64,000 bases of DNA from NCBI GenBank assembly GCA_008973525.1, contig WACJ01000079.1, forward strand, positions 930,001-994,000, in the 5' to 3' direction. The translations under genes were made by a program, and so were the position numbers. Shown here in pieces: positions 12,973 through 23,960 of the stretch (positions are counted from its first letter, which is position 1; each line of letters starts with the position of its first letter). The notes beneath the pieces are model-generated. The model was not told the DNA's origin. It worked only from the letters and a program-made list of their open reading frames with translations, and searched no databases. This stretch comes from Stenopsyche tienmushanensis. Lineage: Eukaryota; Arthropoda; Insecta; Trichoptera; Stenopsychidae.

Positions 12973-13066
12973 ACACACGACTCAATAAGTTCGTAGGATT
13001 ATCGACCCCTAAATAATAAAAAAGTTTAAAGTGAAAAAAATCCTATGAACTTATTGAGTGATGTGT
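12973..13066. mobile_element. 94-bp mariner-derived MITE
   Basis: Near-perfect terminal inverted repeats: ACACACGACTCAATAAGTTC on the left and ACACATCACTCAATAAGTTC read inwards from the right, both continuing (A/G)TAGGATT-like. Target TA at 12971-12972 and 13067-13068. Only about 40 bp lies between the arms. The same terminus is found on the transposase relic at 51.5 kb. Confidence 0.85.
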
Positions 13067-13560
13067 TATTATCTTCAAAAAAATCAGCATCATCTATCAC
13101 ATTATATTTTCAAAATGTATCGTGTGTTATCTGATTATTTAATAAAATTGATATTAAATGCATCTGGATTCGATCTTGAAATTTTGTTTTCCATAAATAG
13201 ATCATTCCATATTATATGGAATATTTCCGAAAAAGTTCCAAAAATAATGTATTCGGAAGAAATATTGTAGTATACGCAGTGTCAATGGCATCATTGTTCT
13301 GTGTAGATTTTCTCTTTCTAACAATATTATTCATAATTAGTAAAAATGTCACTATAGTCCCTATCTAAAAAAACACAAAATGATGACGGTTTAAAAAAAA
13401 TCATTCAAGTCATTTTTTGGCCTTATTATGTCACAGTTTTAATTTTTTTTTAATAGTTAAAAAATAAAACTTGACAAAAATCTAGTAGGAATAATAGAGG
13501 GTTATATAAAAAAGATTCGTATCCAGTTTGAAGTTAATTAATTAATTAAAACTTGAGAAA
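13067..13560. other. AT-rich intronic stretch
   Basis: No gene or repeat recognised; homopolymer A and T runs. Confidence 0.45.
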
Positions 13561-13902
13561 AAACGCGTTAAAAGAATTCATTATGGTAGGACCGGCCAAG
13601 TTGCTACGTCAATAAAATAGCTATAACACCGTAAGTAGTTAGAATTTTGGAAATTCCTTTGGAAAATGTATTTTTAAATGTCGAAATATTGGAAATATGC
13701 AAAAGAAACGAAATCAATTTTTCAATATTATAAACTAGAATTAAGGGCGTGGTTGCATATTCAGCGATAGCAGATGCAAAATGATTTACACAATCCAAAA
13801 TATCTCGATACGTACTCTTTATTAAATTTAAAAAAAAGAAATAAAATTGCTTCAAAAAATCGCATAACTTCGAACGAAATCGCACAAAAAAGGGTTTGAA
13901 TG
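13561..13902 (-). repeat. TGCG-family pogo-like repeat, left part, inverted
   Basis: Minus-strand copy of the left half of the family. It begins near 13902 with CATTCAAACCCTTTTTTGTG, followed by GCGATTTCGTTCGAAGTTATGC, AAGAGTACGTATCGAGATAT and TTGCATCTGCTATCGCTGAA, and ends in a block with ACGCGTTTTTTC. These blocks occur in the same order in the copies at 19655 and 20111. The long open frame across it is by chance: the other copies do not keep it. Confidence 0.72.
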
Positions 13903-14925
13903 TATATATATATAATATGCATTTGCTTTGTAATGTATAATATGCATTTGCTCCAAAATAAAAATCAGACGTATGTAATTTCAAAGTAAAATTGTCGATA
14001 TACATGAAAAATACATGAACTTTTTACAAAAACAGAAGTTTTCGCTCAAATATCTATCCATCCATCTTCCCATCACATCAAAAACACTTAAAAATTCATA
14101 TTCTGCCCATATAAAAATATAAAATATTCACAATGCTTTCTTTTGAGATTGCTTATATATATTTTATTGAAGGTAAATCGGTTTACGTGTACAAGTTGCG
14201 AATGTTTCTATTTGTTCCATAATTTTCGCCGAAAAATTTACGACCTCCTTGAATTTATTGAACTCTCGGAGAGTTTGTGAACAATCAAGCGTCCACATCG
14301 AGACAAATTTGTTCATATTTTCTCCAAAAATAGAACTCGTACATAAAATATACGAAAGAACCGTGCGGAGATCAACGTACCAAGATGTCAATTCACACAG
14401 CGTGATAAAACCATACAAAATAAAAACCCAGCCACCGGTCTAAATTGCAGCCAAAGAGCTTTTACGTATCCAAGAAGAGGCGTTAAAATACACATTCTCA
14501 ATGCGGCATAGTGGCGCAAAAGACGGGAATAAACTTATTGGATTCGCAACAAAAGAGCGAGCAACTTTCAAAATACACAAAATCCGAGTATTTCAGCTGA
14601 ACGTATCCATCCAAATATCGGCATTTAAATCACTACTTCCGAGTGCACTTTTGCCAAATTTTCGTTGAAATAAATAAATAAACGAATGAATAAACGTTGA
14701 AATTTTCAATCGTTTTACCGAAATTTTCATCACAAGCTCAAAGCTCTAAAAGAGAAACTTGGTCTTTGCACGACATCATCGGATACATCCAATTAAGTTT
14801 AAAATCCAACACTAAGACAACTCGCTGGATATACTATTACAACTACAAGCCAAATTGCAATGATGAGTATTTTTGGCAAAATTATGCTTCGACAATTTTT
14901 ATTTAATATTCAATTATTTACATAT
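13903..14925. other. intronic stretch without recognised feature
   Basis: No exon or repeat recognised. Open frames on both strands at 14164-14443 overlap each other and have no domain. Confidence 0.45.
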
Positions 14926-15450
14926 ATACCAAGAGCTGGCAGCATTAATTCATGTTTTGGCTAGTTTTGGGACTATCATTATGATAGTCTGGCGACTGAG
15001 TGCCGTTGGGTTTAGGAATGGAGGGGTTTGAAATCTAGTGAAAAAGCAGCATAATTAAGTATTATAATATTATATAAGTATTTTTTTTAATTTTCTATAA
15101 ATGAGTAAAATAAACAATAATTTATAAGTTTTGTTAAGGCAATGCGTTAACAACATCTTTTGGTTCTGGCGTTTTTATAAACGTAAAATATATATTATAA
15201 GGTATTAAAAATAATTTATTCCAATTTTTTGAAATTGACATCATTTTATGATTAACTTCACCAAGTTTGAACCAGTTTTATACTATCGGAACAAGCTGGT
15301 GATAGTCTGGTAATCCTCTCCTCTCCCAAACCCAACAGCACTCAGTCGCCAGACTGTCATAATAATAGTCCAGGAACACGCCAGAACACAACTATTAAAT
15401 TATTCACATGTATTAGATGATCTTCAATTTATGTCGCCAGCTCTCAGTCT
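14926..15450. mobile_element. second fold-back/MITE element
   Basis: Inverted arms of about 90-130 bp. The left arm has GAGCTGGCAGC, then GGACTATCATTATGATAGTC, TGGCGACTGAGTGCCGTTGG and GTTTAGGAATGGAGG. The right arm read inwards has GAGCTGGCGAC, then TTATTATGACAGTC, TGGCGACTGAGTGCTGTTGG and GTTTGGGAGAGGAG. The centre is AT-rich and non-coding. The class is unknown; termini and target duplication are not sharp. Confidence 0.72.
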
Positions 15451-16030
15451 AATAAGTAAGTAGTTTAAATATCATAAATCGTCGTAAATAAGTGTTATAT
15501 AATGGCTAACGAATTGAAATTTTTAAACGCGTTTTTCTTAAAGCTACATTTTTTAAATCGTTTATCACGATATTTCAAAATTTATTATTATTTTATTTTA
15601 TTGACTTACTAAGAACATATTAAGACATTTAGAAACATTGCAAACTAGAATAATTCTGATCTGAATCTGATCAAGGTGCTTATTTTTTTCATGTAAAAGA
15701 AGTCGTGAAAAAACACCAAAATGTTCAACAAGATGTCAAAAATTTACCTTTCAATATTTTTTAATAATCCTACCATAGAAACTAGTTTATATTTTATAGA
15801 TTAAAATGCCATTTAAATTGTATATTTCCAATAAACAAAATACTCACAATCGAGGCAACTAAAAAATACTTTTTTTGATGATGAGTGTCTAAGTTAAGCC
15901 TTGTATTTCAGCAATGAGATATGGTTTCAATCTCAAAAAAATAATAAAGTATACTTAAAATATGTTTTAAAAAATTTATTCAGTTCATCAAAAAAAATCT
16001 TAAAAAAGTGCCTTCACACGGGATTAAATG
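15451..16030. other. AT-rich intronic stretch
   Basis: About 15505-15560 (AAACGCGTTTTTCTTAAAGC) resembles an internal block of the TGCG-family repeats near 19965 and 13565. Otherwise nothing recognised. Confidence 0.4.
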
Positions 16031-16402
16031 TTAACACATTAGCCACTGGGTGAAATTGTAAAAACACATTTTTTTCACATCATCTTATACCTTAAAGTAA
16101 TCGTAATTTGAACCTGATAATTGGTAAACTTGAATTCAACTACGGGCTTAATATTGATTAATGAACAAAAACATTAGAAACGCTGTATTTGTTTGGTTGT
16201 TTTGTGTGGTATCTAAATTCATCTAGAAAATAAGCATGAGCATCATTATTTGAAAATAGATGTAATGACAGTCATCATTATTGTTAGTTGTAAAAGTATC
16301 AAAAATAAATGTATAATCGTATCTGTATTTTTATACGAGTATGTAAAACGACGCACCACCGAAAAGATGCGGACTCCGCATCCCCCGCAGCCAATGTGTT
16401 AA
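16031..16402. mobile_element. piggyBac-type MITE with TTAA target sites
   Basis: Bounded by TTAA at 16031-16034 and 16399-16402. The left end is CACATTAGCCACTGGGTG; the right end read inwards is CACATTGGCTGCGGGGGATG. TTAA duplication plus CAC-starting termini point to the piggyBac superfamily. At 372 bp with no open frame it is non-autonomous. Confidence 0.65.
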
Positions 16403-17760
16403 TATAGTGGATTAGGTCATAAACTCTTATTATAAAAGTTTATTTTCAAATCCTGATTATGGGAAAAAAATTCAGCGTACTAATAATAATAGAATTATAA
16501 TAGAATAATAGAATTATAATAGAATTATTATTAGTATTGAAATGATTAATACATTCATGCAAGAACCTCAGTAATGATTGAAATATCATTTAAAAAATAT
16601 AGATCTTATTTAAGGATGCCATCCTAATATAATCAAAAGTGGAAGATCACTGCATGGAAATTCCATTTAAAAGTCTTCTACAATGATAAGAGATGTGGTA
16701 TTAAAAGAAACTTACAACTAAATTTAATATTAGGCGAATCCACAATAATTATTATTTATATGCTTAAATCAATTGCATATTTTTGTATGTTTTTCTGTAA
16801 TATTTTTTGATAAATTTAATTTTATTGTTAAAGGTTAAAATATTTAAACTTAAATTCTACAAAGTTTATATAAAGCCACTTTCGAAATAATTTATTATCT
16901 TTATTAAATGTCATAGGCCATGGTATACAACAGTTAAAAACTTATTGGCATGCTGAAAAGTTGGGTATATAAACACTAAAGTTGATCACTGAAGTTGTAA
17001 AATCGTGTATAGTATTGTAATTGCGCTGGTTATAAATATTCTATAATTACACATAAATAGTCTATTATAAAAATGTACGTTAATATTGACTTTCATATCA
17101 ATATTATTTCATAATTTATTTTTCGATAGACGAGTTGCTAAATAACAACAAGGGCTGGTACTTTTAAGAATTCAAATAAAATTTGAGCTATTACGGCATC
17201 CCTATCAAATGTCATTGTTGGTCAATTTCCAAATATTTTTTGGTGAAATTAAATGATTTCCATGAAATCACAAAACCTCCAAGAAGCCATGACGAGGCTT
17301 CATGAAATAGGATACTCGTGTTTAGGGTGAGTTATGAATGAATCGGGGCAAAAGTAAATGTTTTAAAAGTAATTTGGGGTTATCTCACTTAATTTAATGC
17401 GAACATTAGCACAAAGGAGGCTTCCGGAAAATCGAAGTTTCCGTTCATTTTACGGGAGGCTTATTTCTCGAATCAATTAACGCAATTACCAAAGTATTTC
17501 ATTTGCACGAATTTTCTTACTACTTAAACGCACAAACTTCTGCACACATTCTCCCCGGCAACTTTTTAATTAATTCGGGATTCCTCCCGATCAATTGGGA
17601 GCACGATTTCAAAGGGAAAATCTGGTTGAACTCGAAAGATTCAGATGTGCTCCCCAAAAACAACTTAAAGGGCCTCCCTTAAGATTCCATCGCGTAATTT
17701 AAATCCAAACAACCCGAAAATCAATTCCAACAAACAAAATCATCAATAAGAACGACTCAC
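16403..17760. other. intronic stretch with an AT-rich palindrome
   Basis: An imperfect palindrome/minisatellite of TAATAGAATTATAATAGAAT units lies at about 16475-16540. The part next to the exon (17400-17700) is GC-richer but has no recognised element. Confidence 0.45.
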
Positions 17761-18013
17761 CTTAAATATATTGTAGTAAAGGAAGACCATGATGATGCAG
17801 GGGATGTAGAAGGAGCTGAGTGAAGAATATATAATGAAATCGCTGTTGTAAAAAAGGCAAAGGTCCGGTAAACGATCCGGAGTGTTGTTGAGACCCAAAA
17901 CTATCGGCGATCCAATGGCTGCACTTATGACCCATACCAGTACTATCGTCAGCCAAACTCTTCTGTTGTTCTTGTGTTTTGCATATTTGATAGGCTGGGT
18001 TACCGCTATATAC
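17761..18013 (-). CDS. Dop2R: D2-like dopamine receptor, exon with IC2, TM4, ECL2 and TM5
   Basis: Internal exon of 253 bp on the minus strand: one base completing the Arg of DRY, then 84 codons ending FLYYNIFK. The acceptor is TTATTTCTCAG and the donor is AAG|GTGAGT. It starts with the Tyr of DRY followed by IAVTQPIKYAKHKN. TM4 is about residues 21-40, with the conserved Trp at 27. Loop 2 carries its Cys at residue 52. TM5 is about residues 58-80, with Pro 5.50 at residue 71. Ser 63, Ser 64 and Ser 67 fall at 5.42, 5.43 and 5.46, the catechol-binding serines of aminergic receptors. Together with Asp 3.32 in the previous exon this supports a functional catecholamine receptor. I recall the closest family as insect Dop2R. 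Codon phase joins 8354..8149 cleanly at a codon boundary. Confidence 0.96.
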
Positions 18014-18142
18014 CTGAGAAATAAGAAAAAATATATAAAGTACATTTATATAAATCTGCATGTTGTGTTAAGTGACAGCAATAGGATTAATGATAATGGT
18101 AATGTAATCATTTAGATAGATATTTAGTAAATGTGTTGCAAT

Positions 18143-18166
18143 ATCCTACGAACTTATTGAGTGATG
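18143..18166. repeat. solitary mariner terminus (AATAAGTTCGTAGGAT family)
   Basis: ATCCTACGAACTTATTGAGTG, the outward-facing right terminus of the family at 12973 and 51506. No partner nearby. Confidence 0.7.
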
Positions 18167-18167
18167 A

Positions 18168-19654
18168 ATTCACTAGAGATTATCAAAATATTATAAATTT
18201 AAACTATAATAGAATTGCATTCATGGACAGACGAACATTTATATAACTTTTGCGAACTGTTTAAAGTCTATGTGCATTATCATATTGAATACTGATATAG
18301 CAAGCTGTTCTGGAAAATTTATCATAATTCTTAAGTTTTAATTCCAGTTTGAAGAAAAAAATTATCATAACAAAACATTTAAGTGATCAGAAATGTTAGC
18401 ATTCTATAATTGATCGTCATGGACTATGAACTTGATACAAACTTCGCAAATTAATCACAGTTTCGATCGCCTTAGTTCTATGTAAATATATGTAACGGTA
18501 CGATGAAATTCTCTTCTATTTATTTTTACGACCGTAAATATAATATTTCTGGCAAGTCTTGTACAAATACTATATTTTTAAATCAAACTTAATCAAAATT
18601 TCCGATTTTGAAAAGTTTCCATTAAAGCAAATATTGAACAAGAGCGAACGAGTGGGTCGAATCCGTTCATTGTCATCTCGAATAAATCCCACTAAGTACT
18701 CCACAAAAGGCTTTTAATGTCAGCACAAACAACCGGAAACCGGCTAGTTAAAGAGATAGATCCATCCTGCCTTATTTTTGTTTACCCAAGCGAAGCTTTC
18801 CTGAATATAAATTGATTTATTTGTCCGGAACGTGTCACGTTTCTGCAATTCCGAATGCCAGATTCAACATTCCGCAAAGCGGGAAAATCGATACTTATCA
18901 CCATAATTGTGCTACGTTTGCGATTAATGTGAAAAGTGTCGTAGATAAAACGTGGCGATGTATTATTTTTGAAATTTAAACATTTGTTACGTCGGGGATG
19001 ATAAATTATACATTTCGGTGGGTTAATGTACATGACGGTGGATGGGTCGGAAAATTTGGAAAATAGTCGAAACTCAATTTTTCGGACGTAATAAATGTGA
19101 GTCAAAGTTACATATTTTAACAATTGACATATTTTTGTAACTTCATTATTAATTTAAGGTATGAATTTATGTTATTCTTTCGGTATACTTTTTTTTTGTT
19201 GTGCAGTATTGGCTTAACTTTCATTTATAAATCCTGATCATATTTAACCAATTATGCATAGCTCACATTTCATGAATCAACCCTTAACTTTAGGAATGTA
19301 AGTAAAAATTTTGCTATTCGTTGAAATCAAAATTTTAGGATGTAAATATAGTAAATACGTAGTAAATATGTTAACCCTTTGAACTTATATTTTTTTCGAA
19401 GTAACTTTAGCTTGTAATCAATTTCGCGCATTTTTCAGATTTCATATTCAGAATATATAATAACGGAATATTGGTTTCAACTGCATGTAAATTATTATCA
19501 ATAAAAAAGAGAAATCTTATTCAGAAAATGACAAAAATTTCGTCAATTTTCATATGCAATACGAAAATTTGCGCGAAAATTTGTATTTTTATAGTAAAGT
19601 GGTATCTATAATATAAAATATAATAAATAGCAAAAATAACGCATCGAATATAAT
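18168..19654. other. intronic stretch
   Basis: No gene or repeat recognised. A minus-strand open frame at 19123..18782 (113 codons) lies in slightly GC-richer DNA but shows no domain. Confidence 0.4.
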
Positions 19655-19995
19655 ACACTTAAACCTCTTTTTATGCGATTTCGAAGTTATGCGGTTTTTT
19701 TTAAAAGCAAGTTTTTTTAATTTTATAAAGAGTACGTATCGAGATATTTTGAATAAAATAGGAAATAAATCATCGACAATAACCGAAATTTGGAAAAAAA
19801 TATAATTTGGGACTGTGTAAATTGATTTCGTTTTTTTTGCATTTTACCAATGTTTTGACTTTATAAATATATTTTCCAAATGAATTTCCAAAATTCCAAC
19901 TACTTATGGAGTTATATTTATTTTAGTGACGCAGTAACTTAACCGGTCCTACAATAATGAAATTTTTAACGCGTTTTTATCGAAATTACTTTTTT
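19655..19995 (+). repeat. TGCG-family pogo-like repeat, left part
   Basis: Starts CACTTAAACCTCTTTTTATG after TA, then GCGATTTCGAAGTTATGCGG, GAGTACGTATCGAGATATTT, and ends in the TTTTTAACGCGTTTTTATCG block. It has no right arm of its own before the next copy starts at 20111. The right end at 20898 could be the original partner of this left end. Confidence 0.72.
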
Positions 19996-20084
19996 CAATA
20001 GAGTTGAAAAATAAGGCAGAAATATTGAAATGCCTAGTATAATTTTTGATTGTTCAGAAAAGAAAGAAATACATTATTACAAAG

Positions 20085-20111
20085 CAAATGCATATATATA
20101 TATATATATAT
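20085..20111. repeat. (TA)n microsatellite
   Basis: Pure TA dinucleotide run immediately before the left end of the next TGCG-family copy; a preferred target for TA-targeting elements. Confidence 0.8.
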
Positions 20112-20898
20112 ACAAATTCTAACCTCTTTTTGTATGACTTTTTTGTACGATTTATTTTTGTGCGATTTCGTTCGAAGTTATGCGGTTTTTTGAAGCAATT
20201 TTTTCTTTTTTTTAAATATTATAAAGAGTACGTATCGAGATATTTTGGACTGTGGAAATTATATTGCATCTGCTATAGCTGAATATGCGACTACGCCTTT
20301 ATTCTAGTTTATAATATTGAAAAAAATGATTTCGTTATGATTACACATTTCCAATGTTTCAACATTAAAAAATACAATGTCCAAAGGAATTTCCAAAATT
20401 CCAACTACTTACGGACTTATAGTTATTTTAGTGATGTGGAAATTTAGCCGGGCTACACAGAGCAATGATGACATTGACACTGGGTATACTATTTCTTCCG
20501 AAGAAGAGAGCGATTTTAAATCATATCGAAAATCGCAAGGAAAATGATCATAGAGTGATGATAGTTTATAATTAAAATAATTGGTATTTCTCTAGTGGAT
20601 ATCTGGTATTTGAGATGCCAGATGTCAGACATCCTTAAAATTTTACCAATGATGCAAGACGTCCTTTAAATGTTACCAAAAATGTTATTTTTTAATTGCC
20701 TTATTATTTTCCTATTTTTATCAACTTTTTTATGCGATTTCGGATGTATTTTATATGGTTGTTTCCAAGTTATGCGTTTTTTTAAATCTATGGAATGCAT
20801 CTTTACTCTTTCTATGTAAGTCGAAGCTTTTTTGTGCGATTTCTTTTTATGCGAATATCCGTGGTACGTTTCTATCGCACAAAAAAAAGTTTAAGTGT
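20111..20898 (+). mobile_element. TGCG-family pogo-like element, most complete copy
   Basis: The left end reads CAAATTCTAACCTCTTTTTG, continuing with a TGCGATTTCGTTCGAAGTTA motif. The right end is CTATCGCACAAAAAAAAGTT ending TTAAGTG followed by TA. The inward-read right end (CACTTAAACTTTTTTTTGTG, CGATAG) matches the left end of 19655 (CACTTAAACC). Both arms carry a second GTTATGCG motif, the two-block terminal layout of pogo/Tigger elements. The centre has TTGCATCTGCTATAGCTGAA and a short acidic reading (TISSEEESD) too short to identify. No transposase recognised. Confidence 0.65.
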
Positions 20899-20900
20899 AC

Positions 20901-22547
20901 ATGGTATTATTATATATACGATATGAACATTTTGGCGACATAATGTCGACATTTGTGCTGCTCAAAACTGTTCAAATGTTTTCCGTTTCTTTTTGCATCG
21001 TTTTTTGTCGAATCATACCCATTCAGAATTTTTCTGTTCATTCAAATCAAAATAGAATAAATATGTGGCAAATAATTCAATACGCTACGAGTAAAAAATA
21101 TCATAAATATCATTCGTTTATTGGCCTTTCAAATGAGAATACGACAGAATAAAATATTATTGCTACTCAAAGACGATGTGAATTTAATTTACAAGGATAT
21201 ATTTTGTTTTCAATGCCAAAACCCGAATATAAGTCTCAGAACTTAACTTTTTAAATTTATAGACAAATGTCTAGACGCTCGACATTTATTAAGTCTTGTA
21301 GGTACTAAGAAACATCTGGCTTAACATTCCTAATTTATTGCGCGAATTTATACAACCACAAAATGTTAGTTATTTTAAGTTTTTCTATTCATTGTCAAGA
21401 CAGTCAAAACAAATATATGCAATCGGATGTACGTTGTGGGTTATTTTTGGCTGTTATCCGTCTTATGAGGCTTTGTATCGACTTATCCGCGGATGCTTTA
21501 ACTGTCAAAATTATTCAAAGAAGAGTGTTTTTGGCATGACTTTTATATGCAATAAAGAAAAACCAAGGATTTGAACTATTAAATGACATTTTTGGCACAA
21601 GTAGAAGCCACTTGGCAGCCGGAAGGGGTTTAACGGCACTCAGCGGCTAAAAGCGTCTCTGTCGTAAAGCATGTCACGTAATAATGACAATGTGAAAAGA
21701 AACAGATATAAGGATTATGTGCGTCCTTATAAAAATCTTTTATTTTACTCTGAGCTACTCGAATATCTAATAAATAAATTTAATCGAAATGCCACGTAAA
21801 TTCAATTTAATTTAATCGCTCATGCATATTAACGCACTTATATGAATTCTTTGAATATTTTCTTCGATTGTATTCGATCTTCCAGAAGCCTTTGTTGATA
21901 TGAAATTCAAAATAAATTCGAAGAATGCTCAATACTTCTCACTGAAGCATAAAATGGAATATTTTGCCGGGATAAATTTAAAATAAATTCAACCAGCAGG
22001 AATCCTTTTGCCACATGTGGCAAACAGGCCATTGCATCGCAAAGAGTAATAGCTACTCGAATTCTTTGAGCATGAAAAACGACCTCCATTAATATGGCAG
22101 ACTATGGCCATCTTTGGCATTGCTATCTACAAAGGATTCTGTTATTTTAGCAATCCGAGAGACAGTTCTTATTTCATTGTTATTCAAAAATAATGTTTAA
22201 TTCATTGTAATGTCCTTATGGAATGCATGCAAGCCTGGGTCAAAGCACAATAAATACAAACGGAATATAAACACGAACGTCGTTGGAAACAACAGACACT
22301 GTTATTAGTTATATGGTACAAATAATGTTTTTTTTGCAAGAAAAGTTCCTTATATAATCTTATAAAATGATTTTTATACTAACCAAATGTACTAATAAAT
22401 TATCCAAATTAACATTTTGCAATAAAACCATTCATGAGAATAGGTTTTGTCGTTTGACCTTTCGAAATACATTGGTTTTAATATATTTCGTTATGAACAT
22501 TCGACCCAATTTTCGTATCTATTCCACATTTTAAAAGACATTAAAAT
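20901..22547. other. intronic stretch
   Basis: No gene or repeat recognised. Several open frames of 60-85 codons have no recognisable domain. Confidence 0.4.
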
Positions 22548-22575
22548 GCACCACTCAATAAGTTCGTAGGATTTT
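22548..22575. repeat. solitary mariner terminus
   Basis: GCACCACTCAATAAGTTCGT, continuing AGGATTTT: left terminus of the family at 12973 and 51506. No right partner follows within the next 10 kb. Confidence 0.7.
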
Positions 22576-23159
22576 TATAAAATTCTAAATATTTTTCTTC
22601 GTTTGGGCTATTTTTTTCACAATTAAGTATATAGTGTTACTTATTTTCAGTAAAAAATTTAAACTTTTTGAACCATATTTGGGATTCATTAAATTTATAT
22701 CTATTGGAAAAACCACGAATTGGAAATATTTTAATATAAACATACTCTTGTCAACAATTTTATAAATGGCAACGAAAAACTACACTTCACATTTTTGATG
22801 ATTTTTTTGCTTTAAGAGAATTCCTACGAAAACACGAATATAGATAAATGAAAAACTATATATTAGGGTAAACTATATATTAGAGCTTATTAATTAAAAA
22901 TAAAACCAATATTTGGCTTATCGACCAATCGACACCAAATCTGTATCGGTCAAAGTTACCTTCTATTGGTGAAGTATTACCTTTATGTTTTAACACTACA
23001 GCTGTAAACACTGACTTGAAAAATGGAATTGTGTTCTTCTAGAGCAAAAAATGTAAAGATATATGCTTTGTCTAGCTTGTCGCTATCATATAATGGTAAT
23101 TATATTAGAAGCTGTGATGAGTCAATCGCTCGGTTTTTATAGTGCTCCTGATATCCAAT
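22576..23159. other. AT-rich intronic stretch
   Basis: No feature recognised. It may contain the eroded 5' part of the relic that follows. Confidence 0.35.
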
Positions 23160-23960
23160 TGTTTAAAAGGTTTAAGAAGAACTGAGACAAAATTGATCAA
23201 AGTGATTACAAAACAGTAATTTATGATACCACGTTCTCAAAAATTATAGAAAATGTTACCGCAGACAGGATTTATTTTACTCAAAAACAACTTCAAATGT
23301 ATCAACCTCGAGATGGCTATAAAGAGTTACTGAATCTTTCCATCATTTACTTGGAAGGATTCCTGACAAACGAGTTTTATTTTGGAAGCTTGCTTGTCTT
23401 TATCGTGCTAAATGGATGGCTAAAACTGTGGTGCTTGATTTTTTTCTATTTAAACATCAGTTTAAATTGACGAAAAAGGTAATGAAATGATACTTGTTGA
23501 AGAGTTGATGTCTTTTGCATTTTTTGACGACAGCTTTCAGTTAAAGATAAGCAAAATATGGTAGATGTACTAAGAATCAAAGATGTAGAAGATTTCCCGA
23601 AAATAAATAGCATTGATGTCGAACACATCACCGAAAAAAGCATAGAAGACTTTGTGATTAGCAACTCGTTACAATTTTTCCAGATACTGGGTATCTCATT
23701 ACAGTTTTTGAATAAAGATATTTAAACTTGGAAGGAAGGTTGCAAAGAAAACGGTCCATTGTATGCGGGTAATGAATGATATTGCTGAGCGTGGTGATGC
23801 CTTAATGAAGGAATATAATAAATTGATGACAATCGATGAAGAGCAAAAGCAATATTTGCTTTTGTTAGTAAAGGCTTACAGAAAGAAATGTCCTGATACA
23901 AAAAAATCAACGCTTTTATCATGCATATTTATGATTTTAGTATTAAAAGGGTATCCTAAC
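23160..23960 (+). pseudogene. relic of a recurrent transposon-like protein family, copy 1
   Basis: Plus-strand reading, broken by several frameshifts and stops, that follows an uncharacterised, high-copy protein family I recall from many invertebrate genomes. Recognisable blocks in order: IIENVTADRIYF, QPRDGYKELLNLSIIYLG, a basic HRAKWMAK-like block, ITEKSIEDFVISNS, VMNDIAERGDALMKEYNK and IDEEQKQYLLLLVKAYRKK followed by PDTKKSTL. Only the last two blocks are intact (from about 23763). Family members repeat in genomes and have no host context, so a transposon origin is likely, but I cannot name the superfamily. A second copy in the opposite orientation is at 35580..34922. Confidence 0.7.

Larger units (their letters stand above)
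8355..17760 (-). other. intron of the D2-like receptor gene (9.4 kb)
   Basis: Sequence between the donor at 17760 (GTGAGT) and the acceptor ending at 8355 (GCAG), phase 0. It contains a 94-bp mariner MITE, part of a pogo-like repeat, a fold-back element and a piggyBac-type MITE. The rest is AT-rich with no exon recognised. Confidence 0.88.

Noticed and set aside
13604..14005. 133-codon minus frame as a gene
   Set aside because: It lies in a TGCG-family repeat whose other copies do not preserve the frame.
17762..18061. Minus 99-codon and plus 77-codon open frames over the TM4-TM5 exon
   Set aside because: Shadows of the true receptor frame in other frames.
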